Shown here: one piece after another, positions 1-8,668 of the stretch
Position numbering within the stretch: position 1 is the stretch's first letter
Layout: each line of letters starts with the position of its first letter
The notes under the pieces: model-generated
Database searches by the model: none
The model's input: only the letters and a program-made list of their open reading frames with translations
What the model was told of the DNA's origin: nothing
Assembly (NCBI GenBank): GCA_965183875.1
Contig: CBCYMK010000027.1
Location: forward strand, 1-64,000
Direction of reading: 5' to 3'
Length of the DNA: 64,000 bases
Origin: UBA6772 sp965183875
GTDB lineage: Bacteria; Bacteroidota; Bacteroidia; Flavobacteriales; UBA7430
Position numbers and translations under genes: made by a program

Positions 1-1
1 G

Positions 2-1144
2 ATTTTGATGATCAACCCTCCTTATCCAACCATGTTAGAAAAGGAAATAGACGCCTCTTTTGATTTACCTTACACCCGTTTACCACATCCAAAATACAAT
101 AAGCGAGGTCCTATACCCGCTTTCGAGATGATAAAATTCTCGATTAATATTCACCGTGGTTGTTTTGGGGGTTGTAGTTTCTGTACTATTTCTGCACACC
201 AAGGTAAATTTATTGCTAGCCGTAGTGAAGAATCTATTCTTAAGGAAGTAGATAAGGTTACCAAAATGTCTGATTTTAAAGGATACTTATCTGATATCGG
301 CGGTCCTTCGGCAAATATGTATAAGATGAAAGGTAAGGTACAGTCTATCTGTGACAAATGTATAGCACCTTCTTGTATTTCGCCAGTAATATGTAGTAAT
401 TTAGATACTTCTCATAAACCCTTAACCAAATTATATCAGGCTGTAGACAGTCATCCAAAAATTAAGAAATCGTTTATTGGAAGTGGTATTCGTCACGATA
501 TGTTGGTGCCCGAATTCAATAAGAATGCAGATCCAAAAGAACTAGACGATTATACTGAAGAGGTGATGACGAAACACATTTCTGGGCGTTTAAAAGTAGC
601 TCCAGAACATACATCTGATCCTGTTTTAAAATTGATGCGTAAACCCTCGTTTAAATTCTTCCATAAATTTAAAGAGCGATTTGATAAAATCAATATAAAG
701 AAAGGTTTAAAACTTCAATTAATCCCGTACTTCATTTCTAACCACCCAGCATGTGAAGTGGAAGACATGGCTAATTTGGCTGCAGAAACAAAGGATATGG
801 GTTTTCAGCTAGAGCAAGTGCAAGGTTTTACTCCAACTCCTATGACGGTCGCTACGGTTATTTATTACAGTGGTTACCATCCTTATACATTAAAACTAGT
901 TAAGACTCCGAAAACTAAAAAAGAAAAAGAGCAGCAGCATCGATTCTTCTTTTGGTATAAAAAAGAAAATAAAGATTGGATTAAGAATACACTAAACAGT
1001 TTAGGTAGAAAAGACCTTTTAGAAGTCTTGTTACCACATGGAAAAAACTCTTGGAAGGGAAATAAATCAGCTGTTGTAAAAAACACCTTTGATGATGCAA
1101 TCCCTTCAAAGAAAAAGTTCAAATCGATTAAGAGACGACCCTAA
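2..1144 (+). CDS. YgiQ-type radical SAM protein, 5'-truncated by window edge
   Basis: This is the C-terminal part of a YgiQ-family radical SAM protein. The frame is open to the left edge, so the true start lies outside the window; the TTG at 5 is not a convincing start. The segment HRGCFGGCSFC (about residues 50-60 of the visible part) carries the CX3CX2C cysteines that ligate the 4Fe-4S cluster and bind S-adenosylmethionine. The family is usually 600-700 residues with an N-terminal half that is missing here. The lysine-rich C-terminus is typical of the family. Substrate and cellular role are not established. The gene ends in a strong terminator about 57 bp downstream. Confidence 0.9.
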   Translation: MLMINPPYPTMLEKEIDASFDLPYTRLPHPKYNKRGPIPAFEMIKFSINIHRGCFGGCSFCTISAHQGKFIASRSEESILKEVDKVTKMSDFKGYLSDIGGPSANMYKMKGKVQSICDKCIAPSCISPVICSNLDTSHKPLTKLYQAVDSHPKIKKSFIGSGIRHDMLVPEFNKNADPKELDDYTEEVMTKHISGRLKVAPEHTSDPVLKLMRKPSFKFFHKFKERFDKINIKKGLKLQLIPYFISNHPACEVEDMANLAAETKDMGFQLEQVQGFTPTPMTVATVIYYSGYHPYTLKLVKTPKTKKEKEQQHRFFFWYKKENKDWIKNTLNSLGRKDLLEVLLPHGKNSWKGNKSAVVKNTFDDAIPSKKKFKSIKRRP

Positions 1145-1200
1145 ATTAAGAGATTTACTACTAGTGTTATGTGCTTAGAATCTAATGTTAATTAAAAAAA

Positions 1201-1237
1201 CAGCCCTTCTTGAATTAAAGAAGGGCTGTTTTTTTTT
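1201..1237 (+). terminator. Rho-independent terminator after ygiQ-like gene
   Basis: A perfect 10-bp stem (CAGCCCTTCT at 1201-1210 with AGAAGGGCTG at 1219-1228) with an 8-nt loop is followed directly by nine T residues. A run of seven A precedes the stem, so it could work weakly on the other strand. Confidence 0.93.
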
Positions 1238-1477
1238 GTGGAGATAGAAGTAGAATCATCGAACTTATATTTCGCAGATTTGAAACTTCTCTGTGGTATC
1301 CTAGGTCTTATAGAAAGGATAGAAAAAAGAAAAGGTAAATAATGAGTATTATTGACGTGTTTAGGTTCATAAATCCACTCATATTTAGACGAATTTACAA
1401 GCTAAATTTAACACTAAAAATCACTCAATCTAATACCGTAATTCTCTTAAGGCTTATTAATTTCACTACACACAAAC

Positions 1478-1495
1478 TATATGCTTTTGCATACA
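1478..1495. promoter_or_regulatory. Distal operator-like palindrome, hipB promoter
   Basis: TATATGC and GCATACA flank a TTTT spacer; six of seven arm positions are complementary. Its centre is 40 bp, close to four helical turns, from the second palindrome. A matching half-site (AGCATATA) lies against the hipB start codon. Together these resemble the multiple HipB-bound operators of hip operons; binding by this HipB is inferred. Confidence 0.6.
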
Positions 1496-1516
1496 ATACA
1501 CTTCAGTGGTCATAAA

Positions 1517-1536
1517 TTATATGTATTTACATATAA
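1517..1536. promoter_or_regulatory. Proximal operator palindrome, hipB promoter
   Basis: Perfect 9-bp arms TTATATGTA and TACATATAA with a 2-bp spacer. It ends six bases before the -7 box, so a bound repressor would cover the -33 region. Autoregulation by the HTH protein encoded just downstream is the simplest reading. Confidence 0.7.
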
Positions 1537-1541
1537 AATAG

Positions 1542-1549
1542 TATATTTG
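1542..1549 (+). promoter_or_regulatory. Bacteroidota -7 box of hipB promoter
   Basis: TATATTTG matches the Bacteroidota -7 consensus TAnnTTTG exactly and lies 26 bp before the hipB ATG, right after the proximal palindrome. Confidence 0.65.
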
Positions 1550-1575
1550 CACAGTACTATATCTAAAAGCATATA

Positions 1576-1794
1576 ATGAAAGCAATAGCAACCTTTATAA
1601 AAGAAAGTAGAAAAGAGGTGAATTTAACGCAAGAAGAATTCGCAGAACGGACAGGTGTCGCCTTAACGGTAATACGTAAGTTGGAGCAAGGGAAAACAAA
1701 CCTTAATCTGGACAAAGTAAATATAGTCTTGCAAATGTTTGGACACGAATTGGCTGCTGTGCCAACTAAAGAGCTAATTGAAACTACGAAATAA
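1576..1794 (+). CDS. hipB: HipB-like antitoxin, HTH regulator
   Basis: A 72-residue single-domain protein with a Cro/C1-type helix-turn-helix at about residues 14-42 (LTQEEFAERTGVALTVIRKL). It belongs to the short HTH group that partners HipA-family kinases. The expected role is to bind the palindromes at 1478-1536, repress the operon and take part in neutralising the kinase. The stop overlaps the next start as TAATG, so translation is coupled to the HipS-like gene. The start at 1576 leaves a sensible leader after the -7 box. The family assignment is firm; the antitoxin function follows from context. Confidence 0.88.
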   Translation: MKAIATFIKESRKEVNLTQEEFAERTGVALTVIRKLEQGKTNLNLDKVNIVLQMFGHELAAVPTKELIETTK

Positions 1795-2129
1795 TGAGAC
1801 AAGCCAATATACATTATAAGGATCTATTAGCTGGAATACTCACAGAAACTGATGACGGAGAGTATTTATTTACTTACGATTCAGCTTATGTCTTAACAAA
1901 CCCAAAAGATTTCTTAAGCTTTACAATGCCAGTGAGAAATGAAACATACACTGAAAATAGGTTGTTTCCTTTTTTCGAAGGGTTAATACCAGAAGGATGG
2001 TTGTTGGATATAGCGTCTAAAAATTGGAAGATTAATAAAAACGACCGTATGGGTTTGCTATTAGCCTGTTGTGGGAATTGTATTGGTGCAGTGAGTATTC
2101 ACCCTTTAAAAGCTATTCAAGATGAATAA
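1794..2129 (+). CDS. hipS: HipS-like protein (HipA N-terminal subdomain)
   Basis: The 111 residues match the N-terminal subdomain 1 of HipA, which in classical HipA is fused to the kinase. Family features seen are the DGEYLFTYDSAYV strand pair near residues 19-31, FFEGLIPEGWLLD near 59-71 and the GNCIGAVSI end. As a separate gene between hipB and the kinase it matches the split HipBST arrangement, in which the small HipS protein acts as antitoxin. It overlaps the upstream stop by 1 bp and the kinase gene by 8 bp. Confidence 0.85.
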   Translation: MRQANIHYKDLLAGILTETDDGEYLFTYDSAYVLTNPKDFLSFTMPVRNETYTENRLFPFFEGLIPEGWLLDIASKNWKINKNDRMGLLLACCGNCIGAVSIHPLKAIQDE

Positions 2130-3066
2130 GTGTTTGTATTGTTATGAAGAACTAAACGAGGATAAGGATTTTCATGCTAAGTGTAGTAAAGTATTTTTTG
2201 GCTCGGATAAAATCCTTGAACTTAAGTACTCTATGGCAGAGATGAATAGCTTAGCTAAAGAAGTCGTAAATAGAAGTGTTACTGTACCAGGCGTACAAGC
2301 TAAATTATCAATGGGACTTGTAGAAGAAGTTCAGAAAAAAGGAAAGTATCGTTTAACTATAGTAGGAGAATTGGGAGGTAAATATATTTTCAAACCACCA
2401 ACTATTGATTATCCCGAGATGCCCGAAAACGAGCACCTAACAATGCGAATAGGAGCGTTATTGGGTGTGGATGTAGTTCCATCTTCGTTAATTCGATTAA
2501 AATCTGGAGAGCTTGCTTATATCACAAAACGAATAGATAGGACAATAGACGGAGCCAAAATCCATATGTTAGATATGTTTCAAATAACAGAAGCATTTGA
2601 TAAATATAAAAGTTCAATGGAAAAAGTAGCTAAGGCTGTAAACCAATACTCAGATAACACGCTCTTAGATAAACTTCGTTTGTTTGAATTATTGCTTTTT
2701 AGTTTCCTTACAGGGAATAACGACATGCATCTAAAAAACTTTTCTATGATAAAAAATGGTGAGAAATGGGTTTTATCTCCAGCATACGACTTACTCAATG
2801 TAGCAATTTTACTTCCAGAAGACTCCGAAGAATTAGCACTTACATTAGCAGGTAAAAAGAAAAAAATTACTTGGGAACTATTTGAAGGTTTTGGTTTGAA
2901 TATAGGCTTGAATAAAAAACAAATAAATGCTGTTAGAAAACGATTTGACCTAGGTAAGCTCGCTGTATATGATTTAATTGAACAGTCCTTTTTATCTAAG
3001 GAGATGCGAAATAAATATATTGCATTGATGGATAGTCGTTATAGTAGGCTACTTAGTAAGGACTAA
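2122..3066 (+). CDS. hipT: HipT-like Ser/Thr kinase toxin
   Basis: A 314-residue HipA-family kinase without the N-terminal subdomain. It begins with a small zinc-finger-like patch (Cys4, Cys7, His18, Cys21). GVQAKLS (about 57-63) matches the HipA loop next to the ATP site; GNNDMHLKNFS (about 199-209) holds the catalytic Asp and metal-binding Asn; SPAYDLLN (about 219) is the metal-binding motif. Known HipT and HipA phosphorylate aminoacyl-tRNA synthetases; the target here is unknown. All catalytic residues look intact, so it is probably active. Its 3' end overlaps the convergent gene by 14 bp. Confidence 0.87.
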   Translation: MNKCLYCYEELNEDKDFHAKCSKVFFGSDKILELKYSMAEMNSLAKEVVNRSVTVPGVQAKLSMGLVEEVQKKGKYRLTIVGELGGKYIFKPPTIDYPEMPENEHLTMRIGALLGVDVVPSSLIRLKSGELAYITKRIDRTIDGAKIHMLDMFQITEAFDKYKSSMEKVAKAVNQYSDNTLLDKLRLFELLLFSFLTGNNDMHLKNFSMIKNGEKWVLSPAYDLLNVAILLPEDSEELALTLAGKKKKITWELFEGFGLNIGLNKKQINAVRKRFDLGKLAVYDLIEQSFLSKEMRNKYIALMDSRYSRLLSKD

Positions 3067-4273
3067 TAGGAATTGAAAATCTAACAAAACCAGTTTGCTC
3101 AATCAAATATTGAGTACTTAGTTTCATTTGCTTCTCATTCGATTTAGTTAGTAGTTTATTTTTTATGCTAAATTGATTTAACTGAATAGTAAAGTATTTT
3201 TCTGACAAAAAATTAAACTTATTAGTTTTCACTAATGACATCTCCTTTTTATATGATTTTTGATCTTCGAGATGGTAAAAAGAAATGGCTCTAAACAAAT
3301 GTAATGCAGTATAGAACCCAGTATCTACATTCTGCTTTCCATTTGGATATTCTTTTAAAGCTTTCCCAGACAATAATATAACCTCGTTATAGTATCCAGC
3401 TTGACATAATGCATCACAAACTACAAAATGGAATCCTGGGAAATTAACATAATCTATCCCCGTTCTTGGAATATACTTTTCTATTTCTAGTATTTCATCA
3501 ACCCATTTAATACTATTCTTTTCAGTAATAAAATGCTGATGTAATAGGTTACTTACAAAGTATCTACCAATAACGAATGGATGGATAGAAGTATCTATTT
3601 TATACTTATTAATTTCACTTATCAACTCGAAGCATTTGGCTCTATTACATTCTAAATATGCTTTTAAGTATAACAAACACAAACCAAATATTTTAGCTTC
3701 TTTAGATTTCTTAACACTCAAATAGGCACGTATAGCTTTATGATAATGTTTAATCAGAAAATCATAATCAACAAATTGCTCTACAAAGTAGCATTGAGCT
3801 AAAGGGTCTTTACTAAAATACGGTGCCACTGCATCATAATAGCTCGTTGTTCGCCTTAATTTGGTAACCAGATTCTTGGTTATGGAAAATAAAGCAGGGT
3901 CTCTATAAGCTAAGTCTGATGTATTTAAATGCATGGTATATAAATCCTTTATTATATTTAGTTCGACAAATGTCTCAGAACCTTCACTATTGACATTAAT
4001 AGAAACGAAATCTTCTATACTTACATAGCCACAATACATTGCTAATAAATCTAAACTGTGTTTGGATGGATAGAATTCATAATTTTCATCTTTAAAAATC
4101 CTAAAAAGAGTTCTCCCACTGATTGGTTTTTTAATTTTTTTAACCAACAAAGTAGATAGAGACTCACAACTAACATATGAATCTAGCTGTGCTCCAAAAT
4201 TACGCTCTACATCTTTCAGTAAAGCATTTTTAATATTTGATGGAATTGTAAAAGGTTTCCTAGCCATTTTCAA
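3053..4273 (-). CDS. Uncharacterised Bacteroidota protein, HTH-like N-terminus plus helical repeats
   Basis: 406 residues. The first 95 contain a pattern I know from many Bacteroidota hypotheticals: a Ser/Thr-Leu helix, ISGRTLFRIF, then PSKHSLDLLAMYCGYVSIEDF. It reads as a small HTH-like DNA-binding domain. The rest is all-helical with repeated Tyr/Leu-rich pairs resembling degenerate TPR units. No signal peptide or membrane segment is visible. It is divergent from the TerB-ankyrin gene across 175 bp carrying a perfect palindrome, so it may regulate that cluster. Function is not known. Confidence 0.6.
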   Translation of the reverse strand: MKMARKPFTIPSNIKNALLKDVERNFGAQLDSYVSCESLSTLLVKKIKKPISGRTLFRIFKDENYEFYPSKHSLDLLAMYCGYVSIEDFVSINVNSEGSETFVELNIIKDLYTMHLNTSDLAYRDPALFSITKNLVTKLRRTTSYYDAVAPYFSKDPLAQCYFVEQFVDYDFLIKHYHKAIRAYLSVKKSKEAKIFGLCLLYLKAYLECNRAKCFELISEINKYKIDTSIHPFVIGRYFVSNLLHQHFITEKNSIKWVDEILEIEKYIPRTGIDYVNFPGFHFVVCDALCQAGYYNEVILLSGKALKEYPNGKQNVDTGFYTALHLFRAISFYHLEDQKSYKKEMSLVKTNKFNFLSEKYFTIQLNQFSIKNKLLTKSNEKQMKLSTQYLIEQTGFVRFSIPISPY

Positions 4274-4349
4274 ATATACTCTATTCCGTTACGCTTAACT
4301 TAAATTATTATTAATGTCAAATAATGTCTAAGAATATAGGATTAGGGTG

Positions 4350-4363
4350 TCGTAAGTTTACGA
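4350..4363. promoter_or_regulatory. Palindrome in divergent promoter region
   Basis: TCGTAA-GT-TTACGA is a perfect 14-bp inverted repeat in the 175-bp gap between the HTH-like gene and the TerB-ankyrin gene. It is a candidate operator; no promoter box was clear on either side. Confidence 0.4.
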
Positions 4364-4448
4364 TGAGGAATAAAATAGAACTCTATAAACATATTGTCTA
4401 TCTAAATTCTTCCTAACAAATCTCCCAAAATAAAACTAAAATTTGACT

Positions 4449-6767
4449 ATGAGTTCAGAATTAAAAATGCCAAAAAAAATCACTTTATTTCATCATATAT
4501 CCTTCGTATATATTAGTTACGCTCATATAACAGACAATAATTTATCAGAGATTGAACAAGAAGAAATATTAAAGTCTATTTCTGTATGGGGTTGTACTGA
4601 AGAAGAAACAATAAGTATTGTAACAGAAACAGTAGAATGGTATTCTAGCATGCTTGCGAATGGAATACCTATAGATAAAATGATTGACCTATGTTTTGAA
4701 GTCTTTAACGAAAAACTAAATGACCAAATGCAACAAATGCTATTGGTACAGTTAAGTAATATCGCTAAGGCTGATGGAGAGATTTTAGAGAATGAAGCCA
4801 AATTACTGGTAATGTATGCGAATAGACTAAGCACAAACACCACATCTAATAAAGAAGTAAAACCTAAGAAAAATAAAAAATACAATTTAGAAAAGCTACT
4901 TAGTACTCAATCTAGTATAGACAATTTGTGTAAGCAAATAGATACTAATAAGATACTACCATTTTTACCTTTTGTCTCTAAAGTTCTTTCAAATAAAGGA
5001 TATGAGGTAGATAAACACACTCCATTTTATTTCAACCCTAGTGTAAATCTTGGGAATGGTATGAGTGGATTCTTGTATGTAAACATGGATGGGTTTTACA
5101 GTAATTGTGTGGAGCCTAATCAAATGATTCAAATATTTAGTTGGGGCATACTTACAGACCTAAAATTTACTACGAATGAATCTAGCACCACAATTACTCT
5201 GGTTACTACTGAAGGATGTTTAGATATTGAAGACACTAAAGGAAATAGCTTACGAATTGTTAAATCCATCTACACTAGTTATTGGAAAGATGTAATAGAA
5301 AAGTTTAAGGATTCACCAATGCTTATCTGGAACGAAATAGATGAAATGGGTGTACAACAAAAATCATTTAAATCTAAATTGGAATTAAATGATTATTGTA
5401 AAAGCAGTATTAAAGAAAAAATTGAACCTGAAAAAAAACAAACTCCAAAAGCTATACAAGAAGAACCAAATCCAGATAAAATTGCCACATTATTTATTCA
5501 ATTAGTAGCAGCAGATAATCCAGATATTAAAAAAATAATGGATTTATTGATGTTTGAGGACTTTGATTACGACATGCAAAATAGTAAAGGCTTATCTGCA
5601 CTTCACTATGCAGCATGGGATAATAAATATGATATAGCTAAAGAACTGATAATCGAATGGAATGCAAAAGTTAATACCTGTAGCTTAGTAAATGAAACAC
5701 CGCTACATTTAGCTATAACAGGAGGAAGTAATAAATTGGTAAAGCTATTGTTAGACGCTGGAGCAGATATGGAAATTAGGGAAAGAGAACCAAACCCGTA
5801 TACGAGTAAAAAAGGTTCTACTCCATTATTTCTAGCTGTATTGAACCAGAAATGGGATATGGTGGATTTATTAATTGAGAAGGGAGCAAACATAAATGTA
5901 CTTAAAGAACCCTGTGAGGTTGGAATGAATGGGGAAACTGAATTTTTCAAAGTTTTAGAAATACTCTATTCAAGTATGAATGAGTCTTTTAATTTAAAAC
6001 GACACTTAGCATTAAAGAATCAAATACTAGGAAAGGAAACGAAAAAAACAGCTACTAAATTCGTAAACAAACCAACGAAAAAAACGGGCAAACCATCGAA
6101 GGCAATAAAGAAAGATATGCAAGGATTTGCAGCACTGTTTAATGCGGAAAAAGATGTGAATGCATTGAATTCAATTTTCGAAAAATCGCATAAATTATGG
6201 AGAGATAATCTTAACAAAATTAGCGAAGTAAAATATATAATGTTTTGTGAAGCACCACCTTTTGATAGCGAAGGGGCAATATCAAATTACATATACGATA
6301 CCAAAGGAGAAGCTAGAGGGATGTATTTGAAAGCCCCTTACAAAGCTTTAAAGGGAGAGGTAGACTCCTACCCTTCTAAGGAAGAAATGATAGATTTCTT
6401 AAACGAACAAGGTTTCTTATTTCTTGATGTAGTACCCTTATCTATTAATTTTTCTCCAAAAAGAAACACTAAGAAATACAAAGATTTTGTGAAGTATTTT
6501 TGGAATGGAGCTGGTACAGACTTAGGCTTTGATGAATATACAGTACAGAATAGAATTACTGAAATGAAAGATAAACTTTCACAAGATTTAAGGGTATGTT
6601 TTTCTCTAAAAAGTATATCTATGGTAGTAAATAGCTTAGAAAACCCTAACCTTAAAGTAGGTGCTAAAACAATTAAGATTTCTGAAAACTTAGTAGGCTT
6701 AAATACTGCTGGGCAACCTAGTGTTACAGAAATAACAAAGGCTTTTACCCATAAAGTACTGAAGTAG
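4449..6767 (+). CDS. TerB-like/PH-like/ankyrin multidomain protein
   Basis: 772 residues from the ATG at 4449; an in-frame TTG at 4443 is less likely. Visible parts: an acidic helical domain at about 10-125 with the DGEILENEA pattern of TerB-like domains; a beta-rich, PH-like segment at about 190-290; ankyrin repeats at about 375-490 (KGLSALHYAA, NETPLHLAI, GSTPLFLAV); a Lys-rich linker at 530-565; and a C-terminal domain at about 575-772. The last contains YIMFCEAPPFDSEG and LDVVPLSI, which faintly resemble the uracil-DNA glycosylase superfamily (GEAP/ESPP loop). The glycosylase reading is tentative. It heads a three-gene cluster. Confidence 0.6.
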   Translation: MSSELKMPKKITLFHHISFVYISYAHITDNNLSEIEQEEILKSISVWGCTEEETISIVTETVEWYSSMLANGIPIDKMIDLCFEVFNEKLNDQMQQMLLVQLSNIAKADGEILENEAKLLVMYANRLSTNTTSNKEVKPKKNKKYNLEKLLSTQSSIDNLCKQIDTNKILPFLPFVSKVLSNKGYEVDKHTPFYFNPSVNLGNGMSGFLYVNMDGFYSNCVEPNQMIQIFSWGILTDLKFTTNESSTTITLVTTEGCLDIEDTKGNSLRIVKSIYTSYWKDVIEKFKDSPMLIWNEIDEMGVQQKSFKSKLELNDYCKSSIKEKIEPEKKQTPKAIQEEPNPDKIATLFIQLVAADNPDIKKIMDLLMFEDFDYDMQNSKGLSALHYAAWDNKYDIAKELIIEWNAKVNTCSLVNETPLHLAITGGSNKLVKLLLDAGADMEIREREPNPYTSKKGSTPLFLAVLNQKWDMVDLLIEKGANINVLKEPCEVGMNGETEFFKVLEILYSSMNESFNLKRHLALKNQILGKETKKTATKFVNKPTKKTGKPSKAIKKDMQGFAALFNAEKDVNALNSIFEKSHKLWRDNLNKISEVKYIMFCEAPPFDSEGAISNYIYDTKGEARGMYLKAPYKALKGEVDSYPSKEEMIDFLNEQGFLFLDVVPLSINFSPKRNTKKYKDFVKYFWNGAGTDLGFDEYTVQNRITEMKDKLSQDLRVCFSLKSISMVVNSLENPNLKVGAKTIKISENLVGLNTAGQPSVTEITKAFTHKVLK

Positions 6768-6776
6768 AAATATAGT

Positions 6777-7460
6777 ATGAAAAACTCCTATATAGATTCA
6801 CTACAAAAGCACTATGTAAAAAAAGAAAATATGTCTCCAGAAGAAGCACTTGAAAAAGCAGCTACTTCTTGGGAAGTGTATTATAAAACCAATAAACAAA
6901 AAATTGAGGCTAAACAAAAAAAAGAGTTTGATCTATTTACTGAGTCTACCGAAAAGGAATTCTCAAATTTAAGAGTACACTCAATAGAAGAGCAAGAAAT
7001 AATAAAACCACGTATTTATATTGACCTTGACGGGGTATTAGCAGATTACCAAAAACACATGGATAGTATGCTCGCAAAAGGAATGAATAAGTTTCAGATA
7101 TTTAAAATGACAGGAATATTTGATAAACTAGAACCAATAAATGGAGCGGTAAAAACATTTCATTTTCTAACCAAACATTTTGAAGTATACATACTCTCCA
7201 CTCCTCTATGGTCTAACCCCGACTCTTGGTCGGGAAAGAGAATTTGGGTGGAAAAATTCCTCGGTAAGGAGTGTAAAAAAAAACTCATTTTGTCTCACAA
7301 TAAAGGCCTTTTAAAGGGAGACTACCTAATAGATGATAGAACAGCAAATGGAGTACTAGATTTTGAGGGTGAACACATTCACTTTGGTACTACTGAATTT
7401 CAAAACTGGGAGCTAGTTCTAAAATATATTTGCACTAAACATCACATACCACTACAATAA
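6777..7460 (+). CDS. HAD-family 5'(3')-deoxyribonucleotidase-like protein
   Basis: 227 residues. Residues 81-90 hold YIDLDGVLAD, HAD motif I with the nucleophile Asp83 and acid Asp85. Motif II is LSTP (about 134), motif III the Lys in SHNKGLLKGD and motif IV LIDDR (about 186). This layout matches the NT5C deoxyribonucleotidase branch, which removes phosphate from deoxynucleoside monophosphates. About 75 charged helical residues precede the catalytic domain and are not part of usual NT5C proteins. It starts 9 bp after the TerB-ankyrin gene and is probably co-transcribed. Substrate is inferred. Confidence 0.75.
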   Translation: MKNSYIDSLQKHYVKKENMSPEEALEKAATSWEVYYKTNKQKIEAKQKKEFDLFTESTEKEFSNLRVHSIEEQEIIKPRIYIDLDGVLADYQKHMDSMLAKGMNKFQIFKMTGIFDKLEPINGAVKTFHFLTKHFEVYILSTPLWSNPDSWSGKRIWVEKFLGKECKKKLILSHNKGLLKGDYLIDDRTANGVLDFEGEHIHFGTTEFQNWELVLKYICTKHHIPLQ

Positions 7461-7482
7461 TTACACTTAAAAAAAAGCCACC

Positions 7483-8040
7483 ATGTTAAGATTACCAATC
7501 TCAGCCATTCTAGTATTTGTTTCACTCATATTGTTCATTGTTACCATTAGCGACATGGAAGAGACTGAACTAATACCATCAGTAATTTTAAGCTTACTGT
7601 ATTTAAATATCAGCGTAAAACTCTATGCGAATTTAATCAATGGAGAAGGAGTTTCGAGTATGTCACGAAATATAATAACCGTACTGCTTATTATATTAGT
7701 TGGTGTATTTGGAAATTTTACTGACCATATTAACCATAGTGTAATGTACAGAAATAGCGAGCATATGTACCATGCAATAATTGGTACTGTAAGTATTTGG
7801 CTTGCTTTATTTGTCATTAGGAATAAATCTAAAGACTATGTAGAACAAGTAATAACATCTGCATTTCAGAATAAAAATAGAATTTTGAATGGAGATAAAA
7901 GAATATCAAAAGATGACGGTATTAGTGAAGCAGAGGGTGAGATAATAAGTGAAATGGTGCAAGAGAGTATGAAAAACCTCTCACCGGATGCATTAGACAT
8001 TATTGAGAAATATAGTACTAAAAAATATGGTAATAATTAA
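7483..8040 (+). CDS. Four-helix membrane protein of unknown function
   Basis: 185 residues with four hydrophobic segments at about 4-23, 30-48, 61-77 and 97-113, then a charged, probably cytoplasmic tail of about 70 residues containing two predicted helices. I do not recognise a family. It follows the nucleotidase by 22 bp on the same strand, so the three genes likely form one unit. Confidence 0.6.
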   Translation: MLRLPISAILVFVSLILFIVTISDMEETELIPSVILSLLYLNISVKLYANLINGEGVSSMSRNIITVLLIILVGVFGNFTDHINHSVMYRNSEHMYHAIIGTVSIWLALFVIRNKSKDYVEQVITSAFQNKNRILNGDKRISKDDGISEAEGEIISEMVQESMKNLSPDALDIIEKYSTKKYGNN

Positions 8041-8225
8041 GTAATGAAAGCTATTTACTAGAGTGTGAAAACTATGCACTAACTGAATAAAATCCAAGTA
8101 AACTCTTTAGGGCTTCAAATAAAGGAAGTGAATGAGCTTAATTTAAGGTTGTCAAAAATAGAGCTTAATAAATAGTATTCAAGACACTTGTATATTGATG
8201 CTATTCAAATAATAAACAACACTTA

Positions 8226-8245
8226 AATCACATCTTAATGTGGTT
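8226..8245. promoter_or_regulatory. Imperfect operator-like palindrome, copy 1
   Basis: AATCACAT-CTTA-ATGTGGTT has 8-bp arms with one mismatch. It shares the pattern AAYCACAT-N4-ATGTGRTT with the palindrome 61 bp further right. Confidence 0.45.
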
Positions 8246-8280
8246 TGTGCCCTCAAATAGATGCATAAACCTATAAATAT

Positions 8281-8312
8281 GTCTATAACCACATTATAAT
8301 GTGATTATAGAC
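8281..8312. promoter_or_regulatory. 32-bp near-perfect palindrome, copy 2
   Basis: The two 16-bp halves differ at one position (GTCTATAACCACATTA against its complement). Its core repeats the AAYCACAT-N4-ATGTGRTT pattern of copy 1. A -7-like TATACTTG begins 9 bp later. It looks like a regulator site or cruciform, but no downstream gene is evident. Confidence 0.5.
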
Positions 8313-8660
8313 GTGTTTTATATACTTGCAGGAATTTCGTCTATCCAGGTTGGAACTATCTTCGATAAAATACTTTCTAATTCTGATAATTTGAAGGACT
8401 AATAGAAGCTTCTTACCTAACTACTCAAACAAAACGGAATTACCTACAAGCCTATCAAACTCGTTTAAAAAAATTGAACCGTGGCTAGAATTAGTGACCT
8501 TGAGATTTAGAGTCAAAGATCAGCAGAGAACACAAATAAGCTAAATACAGTTCATAATCCACACAAAAATCTTGGGCATCTCGTAAATTTCATAGAAAAG
8601 CTAGAGAAAAAAAGTGGGATTCTTCGAATAAACACCTAATCAGCCAAAGTATAATGGCAT

Positions 8661-8668
8661 TATTTTTG
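8661..8668 (+). promoter_or_regulatory. -7 box upstream of HYC_CC_PP-like gene
   Basis: TATTTTTG matches TAnnTTTG exactly. It lies inside the longest possible open frame (ATG at 8654), which argues that translation really starts at 8684. Confidence 0.55.

Larger units (their letters stand above)
1145..1575. other. 430-bp intergenic region before hipBST-like operon
   Basis: It holds the ygiQ-like terminator at its left end and the hip operators and promoter at its right end (about 1478-1549). I see no gene, RNA or repeat between 1240 and 1475. Confidence 0.6.
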
